Assembly: GCA_900109485.1 (NCBI GenBank)
Contig: FOAY01000008.1
Coordinates: 62,001 to 126,000 of the forward strand
Direction: 5' to 3'
Source: Kosakonia sacchari
GTDB taxonomy: Bacteria; Pseudomonadota; Gammaproteobacteria; Enterobacterales; Enterobacteriaceae
DNA length: 64,000 bases
The first letter of the stretch is position 1. Each line of letters starts with the position of its first letter. The translations under genes and the position numbers were made by a program. Under the pieces are notes generated by a model. That model was not told where the DNA came from. It worked only from the letters and a program-made list of their open reading frames with translations, and did not search any database. Shown piece after piece: positions 26,836-36,518 of the stretch.

Positions 26836-27407
26836 TATTCGTTCTCCTGATATGCGAAGTAGCAAAAGGTATGGGCAGGCTTAAGGTCACGGAACACATC
26901 CTCAATAACAGGGTCGCCGAATGCCGTCAGCCTTTCCCCGGCAGCAGAGCTACCAGCCCGGAAACGATAGACCTGTGTGCCTGAGTTCTGGACGTTGACA
27001 CGCCACACCCAGATAATGTCTTCCACCCAGAGACTATCTCCTGCCCGGTTTACACCCGCCCGGAACGGCTGTGGCTCGTCAATCGTGATGGTGTAACCCA
27101 GGCTGGCGGCCAGTCGGGTGAAATAAGGAATACTGAGGCCGCCCACCTCAGCAAGCTTTGCCAGTACACGCTGCATGCGCTGCTGATAAGTCGCACCTTC
27201 GGGCGGAACCAGCTCAAGAACCCTTTCCCAGTCAGTGATAAGACTGCGGGCATAAAAGGGAGTAACCCCTCCCTCAGCCAGACCGGCGCTGGCATCAAGG
27301 CTCTGAAACATATCGGCCTCTGAGCGCAGGGAAGCATCAAGAAATGGCTCCCCCGGACTGTAGGAGACCAGGGGTAAAAGTTGATTAAGGAGGTTGTAAT
27401 AGCTCAC
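26835..27407 (-). CDS. Baseplate or tail protein gp48 (DUF2313)
   Basis: A 190-residue protein matching the Mu gp48 family: [20 protein letters not shown] at the start and a central [21 protein letters not shown] segment. It links the baseplate to the fibres. It overlaps gp47 by four bases and ends on the start of the fibre gene. Confidence 0.88.
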   Translation of the reverse strand: MSYYNLLNQLLPLVSYSPGEPFLDASLRSEADMFQSLDASAGLAEGGVTPFYARSLITDWERVLELVPPEGATYQQRMQRVLAKLAEVGGLSIPYFTRLAASLGYTITIDEPQPFRAGVNRAGDSLWVEDIIWVWRVNVQNSGTQVYRFRAGSSAAGERLTAFGDPVIEDVFRDLKPAHTFCYFAYQENE

Positions 27408-28471
27408 AGCGGCTCAACCTCCACATTTCCCAGGCGCAGCCATTCAACCTGTTCCTCGTCAATCACGGGCTGGATATTCGCGGCGGGTGTGACGATTTCA
27501 TAATCAGAAATGCCCGGCAAAAGCGAAATCAGCGTGCCCGCCTGGCTTCGGATAAATGCCGCGCCAGGCTCTCTACGGGAGTCATCATCCTGCAGAACGG
27601 AGGTAATGGCCGTTGTTGCATCGGCAAGGGTAATACCGTCCAGACTCACCTTCACCACTACATCAAAGGTGTGGATCGCTGGCATGATAACCAGCGTGTT
27701 TTTGGCGGTGACCGGGCGGAGATCATCGATATAAGCCTGAGTCCTGTCGATTACATCCTGTGATGGCAAGCCTCCCGCAGAGGTGACAACCACATCCACC
27801 GTGCCAAGCCCTCGCCGCAGAGGGTACACATACGCCGCTGAAACGCCGCTGACTTCCAGCGCCCAGCGCTTGTAGTCGTATTTATTGCCGCCAGCGGGCG
27901 GGCGACGAATAATCTCAAGCAGTCGGGTAAGCAGCTCACCATCACTTTCCTCATCGGTTCCACCGCTCATCACCCCCACGCTGACTGTGCTGTCAAAACC
28001 GTCCGGTGTGGTGGTCAGAGTGGCAGTGGTGGTCGCTGTGGTATTACCGGCCGCACCGCTAAGGGACGATACCGCGCTGACGGTGGCGGTGCCGTCTGCA
28101 CCAATGGTGATATCTTCTGTGGTTGTCCATGAGACGCTGTCACGCTTAAAAACCAGCCCAGCCGCTGCTGTGGAATCTGGATCACCGGTAAACCCGGCAG
28201 CCCCGGAGGCGCTGTTTGCGGCCTTTTTAGTCAGGCCACGCGTGCGGGCATGAAGATAAAGATATTCGGCGTCCGCCGTGTCGGGGAAAATCTGGCGGAC
28301 AATCCAGCCCTGGTGCTGATACAGACCTTCGGCCACGCTGGCCACAGAGGAAGCCCTCACATACCAGTCGCTGTCCGGGCCCAGTTTTTCGTCAGACAGC
28401 TGCAGGAGGTTTTTGATATCCCGCAGAAGGTCATCGCGAATTTGTGCGGCAGTTTTGGTAATGAATGGCAT
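27404..28471 (-). CDS. Baseplate wedge protein gp47 (J-like)
   Basis: This 355-residue protein has the baseplate J pattern: N-terminal ITKTAAQIRDDLLRDI, a middle segment YLYLHARTRGLTKKAA, and AAGNTT plus DEESDGELLTRLLEII (about 175-190). It forms the wedge of the contractile tail baseplate. Overlap with gp48 and abutment to gp46 give the conserved Mu gene order. Confidence 0.93.
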   Translation of the reverse strand: MPFITKTAAQIRDDLLRDIKNLLQLSDEKLGPDSDWYVRASSVASVAEGLYQHQGWIVRQIFPDTADAEYLYLHARTRGLTKKAANSASGAAGFTGDPDSTAAAGLVFKRDSVSWTTTEDITIGADGTATVSAVSSLSGAAGNTTATTTATLTTTPDGFDSTVSVGVMSGGTDEESDGELLTRLLEIIRRPPAGGNKYDYKRWALEVSGVSAAYVYPLRRGLGTVDVVVTSAGGLPSQDVIDRTQAYIDDLRPVTAKNTLVIMPAIHTFDVVVKVSLDGITLADATTAITSVLQDDDSRREPGAAFIRSQAGTLISLLPGISDYEIVTPAANIQPVIDEEQVEWLRLGNVEVEPL

Positions 28472-28821
28472 CAGCTGACCTTAACCGGAAGTTTCCAGGT
28501 CTGCGACGTTCCGCTCGCAGCCGTGACGGTGACCAGCAACAGCATCCAGCCTGGCCGGTAATGCTCTGCGCTGATCTCAATGGACGTGGCGCGGCCATCA
28601 TCAATGATGGGCTGCAGCGCCTGCTGTGCATACTGGACGGCCAGCTTTCTTACGCGCGAAACATCTTTCTCGCGCCGCAGAGTGTGCAACAGGGAACCCA
28701 GAGACGGGTCAGCCCACCATGAGCCGAGCGGCGTCATTAGCCGCAGATAAACAGCATTGGCAAGAGTGTCGGTGGTTTCCCCGGTGTAATCACCAGTGGC
28801 CGGATCAATAAGCATTTCCAT
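28471..28821 (-). CDS. Baseplate protein gp46 (W-like)
   Basis: A 116-residue protein with LMTPLGSWWADPSLGSLL and VRKLAVQYAQQAL, typical of the Mu gp46/gpW-like baseplate family. It is preceded by a 91-bp gap, unusual in this tightly packed region, which holds the third copy of the late-gene dyad motif 36-54 nt upstream of the start codon. The leader has no good Shine-Dalgarno sequence. Confidence 0.88.
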   Translation of the reverse strand: MEMLIDPATGDYTGETTDTLANAVYLRLMTPLGSWWADPSLGSLLHTLRREKDVSRVRKLAVQYAQQALQPIIDDGRATSIEISAEHYRPGWMLLLVTVTAASGTSQTWKLPVKVS

Positions 28822-28856
28822 GCCGCTATACTGGCGGCACGGGAAGATAAATTCGC

Positions 28857-28875
28857 GGTGAAGGGGTTCAGTGGG
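28857..28875 (-). promoter_or_regulatory. Late-gene dyad motif, copy 3 (upstream of gp46)
   Basis: On the plus strand GGTGAAGGGGTTCAGTGGG, with the dyad TGAA-N4-TTCA. It is nearly identical to copies at 40729-40747 and 49213-49231. A TAT-type hexamer lies about 35 nt downstream of the dyad centre. Candidate activator site for a late promoter, comparable in position to Mu Pp. Confidence 0.5.
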
Positions 28876-28912
28876 ATGGATACCCGGACGGGGAAAATAA
28901 CGTTACCACAAA

Positions 28913-29500
28913 TTACATCGGCTGGTCAGGTATATCCGTGGTTCCCGCGTCACCTCCATGATGATGCGTGTGGTCATCATAAATATCGCGCATCCCGTTC
29001 ATCGTCGATTTGCCGTCAGAGATGTCATCGCTGCCTTTTAATAGCGGTGTTTCAAAACTGGCCTGTTCCGATGCTGTGACATCGTAATTTACCGTATTGA
29101 CCTGGTATTTATTTTTCGCATTAACAATATATTCATCGCAGCTCACTTCGATAATTTTGCCGCGTTTTAAAATAATGTGGCTGCCCTCGTCGGTATAGAT
29201 AGCCAGCTCACCGCTTTTGAGGTTCTTCAGCCGGTATTGCGCATGCTCGGTGGCAATCACGATACTATGACTGGTTTTGCCATTAAGCGGCAGCATGATG
29301 GCCTTGGTGCCTTTGGGCGGGTTCGAGGTGAAGCCATATTGCTGGAACATTTCCACATCCTGCAGGGTCTCCGTTGCCAGCGCCTTTCCCTGGACAGTCT
29401 GAATGTCACCGCCACTGTTAACGCGGATTAAAACGCCCCTGAAAGCCATTCTTATCCGGTTTAACGCCCCGTTAATACGGGCATCAATTCTGTTCCACAT
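28913..29500 (-). CDS. Baseplate spike protein gp45 (gpV-like)
   Basis: A 195-residue protein of the phage Mu gp45/P2 V family: MWNRIDARINGALNRIRMAF at the N-terminus, an OB-like middle and a C-terminal beta-helix region with IILKRGKIIEVSCDEYI. The C-terminus (DDHTHHHGGD) resembles the metal-binding tip of membrane-piercing spikes. It overlaps the gp44 gene and precedes the gp46 gap. Confidence 0.92.
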   Translation of the reverse strand: MWNRIDARINGALNRIRMAFRGVLIRVNSGGDIQTVQGKALATETLQDVEMFQQYGFTSNPPKGTKAIMLPLNGKTSHSIVIATEHAQYRLKNLKSGELAIYTDEGSHIILKRGKIIEVSCDEYIVNAKNKYQVNTVNYDVTASEQASFETPLLKGSDDISDGKSTMNGMRDIYDDHTHHHGGDAGTTDIPDQPM

Positions 29501-30719
29501 CGATAATCTCCAGGTCTTTATTCACTTTGGCGCGGCGTTTGCGGGACTTGCGTTTTTTCGGGTAAGCATCCGGTATCCAGATGCCATCCTCTTTCAGGCG
29601 CAGTGTGGTGACGGTATTATCCGGGCGACCGCCGGAAAATTCACGCCCCATAAGGAAGTAGATAGCGTCAATGCCATGCGGCTCACTGCGTACACGAATA
29701 CGCTGGCCGGGTTCCCAGAGCTGGCCACTTTCCATGCGGTGCCCTTTAACAATGGCGGTGAGGTCGTACCCGCTCAGCCGGGCATCAGCCATGGCCTTGC
29801 GGGCGCGGTAGTCCACCTGCGCCTGATTATCCGCGTCACCGGCAACCATAATCTGGGGGCGATAATAAGGCACTGTACTGTCACGAACGACGCTGCGTAG
29901 GCCGTGAAAACCGTTCTCTGCCGAGCCGGTGTTGTTAAATATGTCATCCAGATCACCATCATCATCGTCGTCTTCAGCAGCAGTCTCTGCACTGTCCACA
30001 TCAATAATGTCAAGCTGGCCGGATTTTTTCCCCTGGCCGTGCCCCTGTGCCAGCACCGTAAGCTCAGAGAACGAGCCGGTAATGGATGACCGGTCACTCA
30101 GATCGAGCACGTTATTTCCGCGCCCGTCACGGTTGAGTACCAGTGTGGCCACCGGGTCTTTTGTATAGTCCGGGCCGCCGATAACCAGCGTCCCGTCCGG
30201 CTCAAACCACGGCCACAGACCGCGCGCAGCAGCGGCACGCTCCAGCGTGTCCCAGGCTCGTTCGCCGGGTTCAACACTGACTTTGTCATTACGTGTTGAT
30301 GATTCAGCCTCAAGGCGGATATTGGTCACACCCAGCGGCCTGACGACCTGGGCTATCACTTCCTCAAGGCTGAGCTGGCGGGACGTGAATACCGGCGAGG
30401 CGCAGTCGACAAGAATCGCCGCACCATCGCGCCCGGAGAGGGACAGCGACACCTGCTGACGGGACACGCGCCGCTGGATTGTGTCCACGCGCCCGGACAT
30501 GATCACATCGTTGCCCACCCTGACCAGCACCGGCACGCCGCGTGTGATGGCTGGCGGAAACACGCCATCGGGCAGGCCCAGCGTCACGCTCCAGGCATCG
30601 GAGGGCACCAGAAAATCAGAATCAATCTGGTAACGGCTCCAGGCGCTGTGGATTTTACCGTCAATGACCAGACTCACGGTGTTCTGCGAGTCCTTATCTT
30701 GAGTAAGCATTGAGCACAT
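29484..30719 (-). CDS. Baseplate hub protein gp44 (P/D-like)
   Basis: A 411-residue protein of the Mu gp44 (gene P) family: early VSLVIDGKIHSAWSRYQID, central VEPGERAWDTLERAA and WPWFEPDGTLVIGG. The late part contains GYDLTAIVKGHRM and WEPGQRIRV. It is the hub equivalent to gp27. It ends with a basic stretch (KKRKSRKRRAK). It overlaps the gpN gene by 26 bp. Confidence 0.92.
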   Translation of the reverse strand: MCSMLTQDKDSQNTVSLVIDGKIHSAWSRYQIDSDFLVPSDAWSVTLGLPDGVFPPAITRGVPVLVRVGNDVIMSGRVDTIQRRVSRQQVSLSLSGRDGAAILVDCASPVFTSRQLSLEEVIAQVVRPLGVTNIRLEAESSTRNDKVSVEPGERAWDTLERAAAARGLWPWFEPDGTLVIGGPDYTKDPVATLVLNRDGRGNNVLDLSDRSSITGSFSELTVLAQGHGQGKKSGQLDIIDVDSAETAAEDDDDDGDLDDIFNNTGSAENGFHGLRSVVRDSTVPYYRPQIMVAGDADNQAQVDYRARKAMADARLSGYDLTAIVKGHRMESGQLWEPGQRIRVRSEPHGIDAIYFLMGREFSGGRPDNTVTTLRLKEDGIWIPDAYPKKRKSRKRRAKVNKDLEIIDVEQN

Positions 30720-32025
30720 CCCCCGCGTTTAAACTGTTGGGGTCACGCAGCGACGGATTCAGGCGCAGCAGCTCGGCGGCGCGCGTGTAATCCTCATACC
30801 AGAGATGGGCGAGCAGATGCAGGTTGGTGTCAGCCGGAACCGTCCGGCTGGTCAGCGGCGGGCGGCTGGTGATAACGGCTGCGCCAAGTTCCTGAACCGT
30901 CAGGGCGATATCTTTCAGACTGCCGACAACCGGCTGCCAGGCAATCCCGCTGGCGGTTTCACCGGCGCTGACATTCTGGGTGTCGTCAGCGAACGCGGCG
31001 CGGGTCTGGTCGATAGCCTCCTGCAGAGCCGTGCGGGTGTCATTGGTGATTTGTTCAATATCGGTCGGTGACAGAATATCGCTGATGCTCTCATCGCTGA
31101 GAATATCCGAGGCATCGAGCGCGAGCTGCAGGGCAACCTGGATTTTGACGGCGGTGACCAGCTCAGTGATATCCGCCGTGGATGAACCTGACGGGACAGT
31201 GACCGGGGCCGTGGTCTGCCCGGTCACCAGTTGCTCCGGCATCGTGGCCACACCCTTAAGCTCTGCATGACCACTTTTCCAGTCGGCCATCACGATACCC
31301 GCCGTTCCTGCCACGTCCGAGGACTGCGCATAGCTCCCCGGATTGTTGCTGACGGAGGATTTTGACGTGAGCGAGGTCAGGCTGAGGGCGCTCTGCAGGT
31401 CGTTCATGAAGGCTTTGGGATAGTTCACAAAATCCGTGGTGGTACTGATAAACCCGGTCAGTTCCCCCTTAAGGACAGTCACCATGTTCAGCGCAGTGGT
31501 GGACAGTGATTTCGCCCGCTTCATCCACTTCCGGGCTGTTCTCAGCGGGGAAAGCAGGTTATCAATGGCGGTCTGCGCCTGGCCAAGTGCGGACTGCGCC
31601 TGGTTGAAAATGATATCCGCTTTTGAGAGCGGGAAGTCGCTGCCAAAAAAAGCAACATTGAGACCGCCCTGCAGGAAGACCACTTCCACGATGCAGTAAT
31701 CCACGTTCTCCGCGTCATGAGATGCCTGATATTCAATGCACTGCATGTTTGGCATGGAGCCAAAGACAGGATGGATAAGCTCCGCGCTGCCGCGTGTATC
31801 GAGCGCGGCCAGAAATGCCTGTAGGCGGGTGTCATAATCATCACCCCAGAACAGCGCGGTTGCGCGAAGGTTGCGGGGCTTTCTCCCCAGATCGTCAATA
31901 TCGCCGCCATCCACATACGGATACTCGTAGGTAGCAATATCCCGGCTGGCGCTGTCGCGGGTGTTGATCACATCAAAACGGACGCCCCGGAAGGACGCAT
32001 CCTGCAACGAATCTTCCCAGCTCAC
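30694..32025 (-). CDS. DNA circularisation/tail protein gpN
   Basis: A 443-residue protein matching the Mu N family: SWEDSLQDASFRGVRFDVI and DIATYEYPYVDGGDIDDLG near the N-terminus, then a helical middle and a LysM-like end (TNLHLLAHLWYEDYTRAAEL followed by LNAGDVLNAYSR). It overlaps the tape measure gene by four bases. In Mu this protein is a tail component also credited with DNA circularisation. Confidence 0.92.
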   Translation of the reverse strand: MSWEDSLQDASFRGVRFDVINTRDSASRDIATYEYPYVDGGDIDDLGRKPRNLRATALFWGDDYDTRLQAFLAALDTRGSAELIHPVFGSMPNMQCIEYQASHDAENVDYCIVEVVFLQGGLNVAFFGSDFPLSKADIIFNQAQSALGQAQTAIDNLLSPLRTARKWMKRAKSLSTTALNMVTVLKGELTGFISTTTDFVNYPKAFMNDLQSALSLTSLTSKSSVSNNPGSYAQSSDVAGTAGIVMADWKSGHAELKGVATMPEQLVTGQTTAPVTVPSGSSTADITELVTAVKIQVALQLALDASDILSDESISDILSPTDIEQITNDTRTALQEAIDQTRAAFADDTQNVSAGETASGIAWQPVVGSLKDIALTVQELGAAVITSRPPLTSRTVPADTNLHLLAHLWYEDYTRAAELLRLNPSLRDPNSLNAGDVLNAYSR

Positions 32026-34184
32026 TGCGTGCCTCCTGTCGAACCACGAACAGACTGCTCGCCGTTGTAATTGTTGACCGCTTCCGCAATTTGCCGCTCA
32101 TCCAGCATCACTTTGGTGGTGATGGTCACTGGCTGGGGTTTCTGCTGTGCTGGCAACAGGTAAGACGGGACACCCGCTGTGGCGGGAGTGGACTGCCCTA
32201 TCGTGGAGGGAGAGTTCCACCATGCTTTCACTTCATCAACGGCATCAAGCAGGCCCGGACGTGCTTTCACCGCATCAAGCATTCGCGCTTCGCTGCTTGA
32301 ATAATTGTTCGTCTTGAGCCTTTCGCGTGCATCGGCATCGCCGCGTTCAACATTAACCAGAGGTGCATCCTGCGCCCCCTGATACACAGCAAGAGGAACG
32401 GCAACCTTCCCGAGAACCTTGCCTGCACCGCTGCGTAATAGTTGCCAGGTTCTGCCCAGAACTGAACCACCGGCTGGCGGAACTCCGCCCGGTGGTACAG
32501 TGGGCGGCACTGACGGTGGTTTAATACCACCACCGGTAAGGAAATTAAGACCGGCAAAAGTCACCGCTGCCGCTGTCATGGTTTTAATTGCAGTAGTTGC
32601 TCCTGAAACAGCCGTTGTTAACTCTGGATATTCCTTCGCATAGTCCGCCAGCTTTGTCGCGAGATCGCCATACAAATCAGCAACAGGCTTCATGGCATCC
32701 TGTTCGGCAAACATTTTTTCGGATTCAAGCTGTTGGGATTTGAAATCATTGGTTGAAGACATAACGTCATATGATGCTGCACCCGCGCCAGCTGAATTTT
32801 GTGTTCCAGCTTTCTGCTCTTTAATGAAATCTTTTTTCATTATGCTGGTTTTTAAAGCGGTGCTCGCCTGCTGGTCGGCAATTATTTTTGAAGTAATGGA
32901 TGCGACCACAATATCTAATGCGGCAAGAATATCTTTTTCCCTGTCAGTTCCTTTATATTTTTGCGCGGCGGTACGCAGGTTTTTAACTCGCTTATCTGCA
33001 GACACAATACCTTCGACAGCATTATTAAATGCATCAGCAGTATTAACACCATTAAGCCTTTGCTCTGCCATATAGTCGGCATACTTTAACGGCTTTCCAT
33101 TCTTACCTTTGAATCGGTAATTTTTAAGCGCGTTCTGTGTATCGGCACTGGTATATTTATCCAGCAGGTTATTTACGTTGGTGGATGCGGCACTGTTATC
33201 ACCTGCAGTTTCAGCGTTGGCCTGTAACATCGCAAGAATAACATCCAGGTCTTTTAATCCGGACATGCCGACTGAGTTAGCTTTAGTCATTGTCAATGGT
33301 AACGAACCTGCCATATCTGCAAGTTCATATTTACCATTTTCACCAGAACGGATGGCCTTATCATAAACAGCAGATAACTCTTCTGGTTTAATATCAAAGT
33401 TTTTAATTGCGCCAATACCGATTTTCGCCAGGTCATTCGGATTTGCTCCGGATGCGGACGCGTAACGCGTGATATCCGGCAATATTTTCATTGCCGTTTT
33501 TTCATCCAGCCCACCTGCAAAAAGTGTATTCAACGTATCCTGGGCCGCCTCTGGCGTTCCGCCACCATAACGTACTGCGCCTCTGATAGCGTTATTTATC
33601 ACAGGTATTTTTTTAATACGTTCTGGGGCCGAAAGGTTGTTATACGCCGTGTTTGCAATTTCAGCATTGCGGCGTTCGTAAGCCATCTGCCGCTGTACCG
33701 GGTCTTTAATAATCATACCCGCAGCGGTCAAACCACCCGCAACCGCCGCCACCGTTGAGCCTGCGGCCTTCATGCGCTGCATGCGCGTCATGGAGTCATT
33801 AACCCCGACCAGTTCGGTGCGCAGGTTTTTCACGCGGTCAGTCATGGCACGGAACGCACGGCCCTGCTCATTAGCTGACAGCATGCCGGTACGGGTCAGG
33901 CGATTATACGCCGCCATGGTCTGCTGAATTTCCCGCTGGATCTCACGCTCGGAACGAATGCCCAGCGCAGACCGGGCCGAACTGGCGCGACGGTATTCAT
34001 CCTGCAGGGTACGTGATGCGCGAATGGCGGTGGTGGTGTTCTGTTGCCGGGATTTCGCCAGCTCATCATCAGTTTTTTGCGCCGCTTTAGTATCGCGGGT
34101 GATACTTTGCAGCGCCTGTTTCAGAACTTTAGAGCCGGTATCGCGGGCAAGCAGTTGCAGCGCCAGTTGTAGGTTACGCGCCAT
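32022..34184 (-). CDS. Tail tape measure protein
   Basis: This 720-residue protein sets tail length. It has an alpha-helical N-terminus with a coiled coil (about 30-140), a TMP core domain in the middle (GGTPEAAQDTLNTLFAGGL near 200) and a hydrophobic stretch near 530-560. It starts 3 nt after the stop of the frameshifted chaperone extension, as expected in myophage tails. Confidence 0.93.
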   Translation of the reverse strand: MARNLQLALQLLARDTGSKVLKQALQSITRDTKAAQKTDDELAKSRQQNTTTAIRASRTLQDEYRRASSARSALGIRSEREIQREIQQTMAAYNRLTRTGMLSANEQGRAFRAMTDRVKNLRTELVGVNDSMTRMQRMKAAGSTVAAVAGGLTAAGMIIKDPVQRQMAYERRNAEIANTAYNNLSAPERIKKIPVINNAIRGAVRYGGGTPEAAQDTLNTLFAGGLDEKTAMKILPDITRYASASGANPNDLAKIGIGAIKNFDIKPEELSAVYDKAIRSGENGKYELADMAGSLPLTMTKANSVGMSGLKDLDVILAMLQANAETAGDNSAASTNVNNLLDKYTSADTQNALKNYRFKGKNGKPLKYADYMAEQRLNGVNTADAFNNAVEGIVSADKRVKNLRTAAQKYKGTDREKDILAALDIVVASITSKIIADQQASTALKTSIMKKDFIKEQKAGTQNSAGAGAASYDVMSSTNDFKSQQLESEKMFAEQDAMKPVADLYGDLATKLADYAKEYPELTTAVSGATTAIKTMTAAAVTFAGLNFLTGGGIKPPSVPPTVPPGGVPPAGGSVLGRTWQLLRSGAGKVLGKVAVPLAVYQGAQDAPLVNVERGDADARERLKTNNYSSSEARMLDAVKARPGLLDAVDEVKAWWNSPSTIGQSTPATAGVPSYLLPAQQKPQPVTITTKVMLDERQIAEAVNNYNGEQSVRGSTGGTQ

Positions 34185-34187
34185 GGA

Positions 34188-34420
34188 TTATCTCCGTTTA
34201 CCGCCTTTTTTCCGGCGTTGCGATTTAAATGAGCGGGTGGTGCGGGTGGTGGTTTGCCCGGTTTTATGTCCATGTAACCGGGCAAGAGCATCGGTGTAAC
34301 CGTCGAGTTCCGTACGGGTCATTCCCCCGATTTGCTGCTCGCTGATGCCGTACCGTCCGAGGGCGAGGACGAGGGTTCGGTAGCCGGTGAGCTGCTGTTC
34401 GAATCCATCCGCTTTTTTTT
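34188..34420 (-). CDS. Frameshift extension of the tail assembly chaperone (T-like part)
   Basis: From the run of eight A on the minus strand (34413-34420) an open frame without its own start runs to the TAA at 34188-34190. It encodes LTGYRTLVLALGRYGIS, IGGMTRTELDGYTDAL and a basic tail. The frame is -2 (equivalently +1) relative to the upstream chaperone frame; the -1 frame gives an arginine-rich sequence without phage character. A fused product of about 175 residues is expected as a minor species that recruits tape measure and tube proteins. Mu-family phages are known to use an atypical shift here. Confidence 0.72.
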
Positions 34421-34711
34421 AATGGCTTCAATCTGCGCATCAATGATGTCGAAATCATCATCATTGAGTTCATCCAGCAACAGTTCCGGGGTGATCGCTT
34501 CTTTTGGCAAATCGCCGAGTGCAGTGATGGCCTGAGCCATGACGGCGACGCGGTAATACATCGTTGCGGCGGCACCTTCCGTGGTGCCGCAGGCCTCATC
34601 CGTGAGGCGCAGTGCTTCGATGGTGTCCCTGACCACCGGCATACGTACCAGAAAGTCCGTATGCACTTTGTCGCCGACCTTGACGCCGTAAAGCAGTGCG
34701 TGCTTCTTCAT
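34319..34711 (-). CDS. Tail assembly chaperone gp41
   Basis: This 130-residue zero-frame product starts MKKHALLYGVKVGDKVHTDF and is rich in acidic residues (LLLDELNDDDFDIID) before an ATT AAA AAA AAG slippery stretch. After that point the zero-frame continues for only about 30 low-complexity serine-rich residues. It is the major chaperone form; the frameshifted form continues to 34188. It follows the tail tube gene directly. Confidence 0.88.
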   Translation of the reverse strand: MKKHALLYGVKVGDKVHTDFLVRMPVVRDTIEALRLTDEACGTTEGAAATMYYRVAVMAQAITALGDLPKEAITPELLLDELNDDDFDIIDAQIEAIKKKRMDSNSSSPATEPSSSPSDGTASASSKSGE

Positions 34712-35086
34712 TTATTCCTCCACGCGGCGCAGCGAATTCATGGTGATATCACGCTTCGCCTCGTTATCCACGGTGTACTGCGCACCCACCTGGGTGCTGA
34801 AACAGTCCAGGTACGACACCCGCTTACCGCTGCTGTTGAGCGGGTACTGCGTGATTTTTGCGCCTTCGATCGCACCCCAGTCGAGGTCGCCGGACTCAGG
34901 GATAACCACGGAGACGGTCAACTGGATCTCTTCAATGCCACGGGAAAAGCCTTTTGCCCGCCCGGTTTTGTTCATCGTTTTGACCAGCTTACGCCCGGTT
35001 GTCACATCTTCCTTGAGGTCGGTAACCTCTATTTCCTGGCCGTCAACTTCCATGACGATCGCGCCAACATATTCTTCAAGTGCCAT
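34712..35086 (-). CDS. Tail tube protein gpM
   Basis: A 124-residue protein of the Mu gpM family (MALEEYVGAIVMEVDGQEIE, then GRKLVKTMNKTGRAKGFSRG and VIPESGDLDWGAIEGAK). It forms the inner tube of the contractile tail, between the sheath gene and the chaperone gene. Confidence 0.92.
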   Translation of the reverse strand: MALEEYVGAIVMEVDGQEIEVTDLKEDVTTGRKLVKTMNKTGRAKGFSRGIEEIQLTVSVVIPESGDLDWGAIEGAKITQYPLNSSGKRVSYLDCFSTQVGAQYTVDNEAKRDITMNSLRRVEE

Positions 35087-35099
35087 TCTGTATCACTCC

Positions 35100-36518
35100 T
35101 TACAGCAGCAGGTCGATGCGACCGGCGAAGACGTGGAGACCATTTACCACATCAGACGGGATGCGGGCGTTCAGTTGGCTCACATCCTGTGAGTCGCGCT
35201 CGACGATTAGACCGTCTTTGTTGGCGTCGACTTCCTCGATGATCTCCAGCTCTTCGAGTTTATAGAGCACATCCAGCAGCTCACTGCGCACCTTCGGCGG
35301 CGTCCTTGCGCTGAGCTTGTCGCGCGGGAAGCGAAGTGCGATACGCTCACGGCAGGCTTTACGGACGTAGTCCAGCGTGCGGATGGTGGTGATATCCAGC
35401 AGCGCCACATCGTCCACGCCCTGGGCGTTTTTGGTGTAGGTGCTGATGGCACGCACGATCTGCACCTTATCACCGGGGCCAGTCTCAAACGGGGTCAGGC
35501 CGTTATGCAGGGCACTTTCCTGCTCAGTACGCCCCGGGCGGCTTTCCAGTGCAGTAACATCCAGCGTACTCATGGCCAGCGTGTTAAGCGGGCGGGCCGG
35601 GTCTTCTTCGCTGGCGATGACGGCTGCATACGCTGCCGCAATCTGCGCCGGGGTTTTCACCGAACCGTTGTGCCAGCCCAGGGTGATGCGCCCCTCATTC
35701 AGGGATTCTGCAAGGGCAATGCCGGTGGACAGCGATTTGCGCCAGCCCCCGACACCGATCGCGCCGCGCTGTTCCATCGCGTTACTGACATTGGTCAGGT
35801 GGTTACGCAGCGCCGTCATCGCATCCTGCGTGGCGAACGGACTGACCACGATGTTATGACCCGCCGTAAACGCAGCAGCCAGCGCCGGTGCAATATCCGG
35901 ATCAACATTCCCGCCGCTCATCGCGGTGGTGGCGACGGTCACACCGGACGCGGTGACACTGGCCGACAATGAGATGTCATTGCCGAGGGTGCCGTTATGG
36001 CGGCTCGTCAGCGTGACCACACCATCTGCCGCCGCCGCAGTGACGGGCAGACCATCTTTCTGGGTAATCAGCCCGACAAGCGCAGTGGCAATGGCCGCCG
36101 CAGTATCAGCAGCGGAAATACCCACGTCGATACGGGTACCGTTGATGATGACGCTCAGCGTACCATTGCCAGACGCCGGGCCTGTGATGGTGACGGTGCC
36201 GGTTGCCGCTGTTGCTGAGGCGGCATCCGCCACCCCAATCATCTGCAGTTGCAGGTAGGCATTGGCCCCGATAGCATCAGTCGCCATCAGGTGCCCCAGT
36301 GAGCCACGGCCAAAGTACGTCGCCGCCTGCTCATCCGAGAAAATATCCTGGATGGTCAGCGGCGCGGCAGTGCCGCTGTCAAGCATCTGCACCACCATCA
36401 GCACCTTCTGGGTGTTACCCGGCAGGGTGCGTACCGCAAGGCGCGTGTTGAATTCAATGTACTGCCCAGGCTTACGGTTAGAGCCGATGGTGTCAAAGCT
36501 GATATTAGGACTGGACAC
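35100..36518 (-). CDS. Tail sheath protein gpL
   Basis: A 472-residue contractile sheath protein. The N-terminus (NISFDTIGSNRKPGQYIEF) and C-terminal region (LDYVRKACRERIALRFPRD, then DGLIVERDSQD) match the Mu L family. It overlaps the DUF2635 gene by 14 bp and precedes the tube gene. Confidence 0.95.
   Translation of the reverse strand: MSSPNISFDTIGSNRKPGQYIEFNTRLAVRTLPGNTQKVLMVVQMLDSGTAAPLTIQDIFSDEQAATYFGRGSLGHLMATDAIGANAYLQLQMIGVADAASATAATGTVTITGPASGNGTLSVIINGTRIDVGISAADTAAAIATALVGLITQKDGLPVTAAAADGVVTLTSRHNGTLGNDISLSASVTASGVTVATTAMSGGNVDPDIAPALAAAFTAGHNIVVSPFATQDAMTALRNHLTNVSNAMEQRGAIGVGGWRKSLSTGIALAESLNEGRITLGWHNGSVKTPAQIAAAYAAVIASEEDPARPLNTLAMSTLDVTALESRPGRTEQESALHNGLTPFETGPGDKVQIVRAISTYTKNAQGVDDVALLDITTIRTLDYVRKACRERIALRFPRDKLSARTPPKVRSELLDVLYKLEELEIIEEVDANKDGLIVERDSQDVSQLNARIPSDVVNGLHVFAGRIDLLL

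Noticed and set aside
34264-34599. -1 frame extension of the tail chaperone
   Set aside because: The product is arginine- and proline-rich with no phage similarity, and ends before the tape measure; the -2/+1 frame gives the coherent domain.
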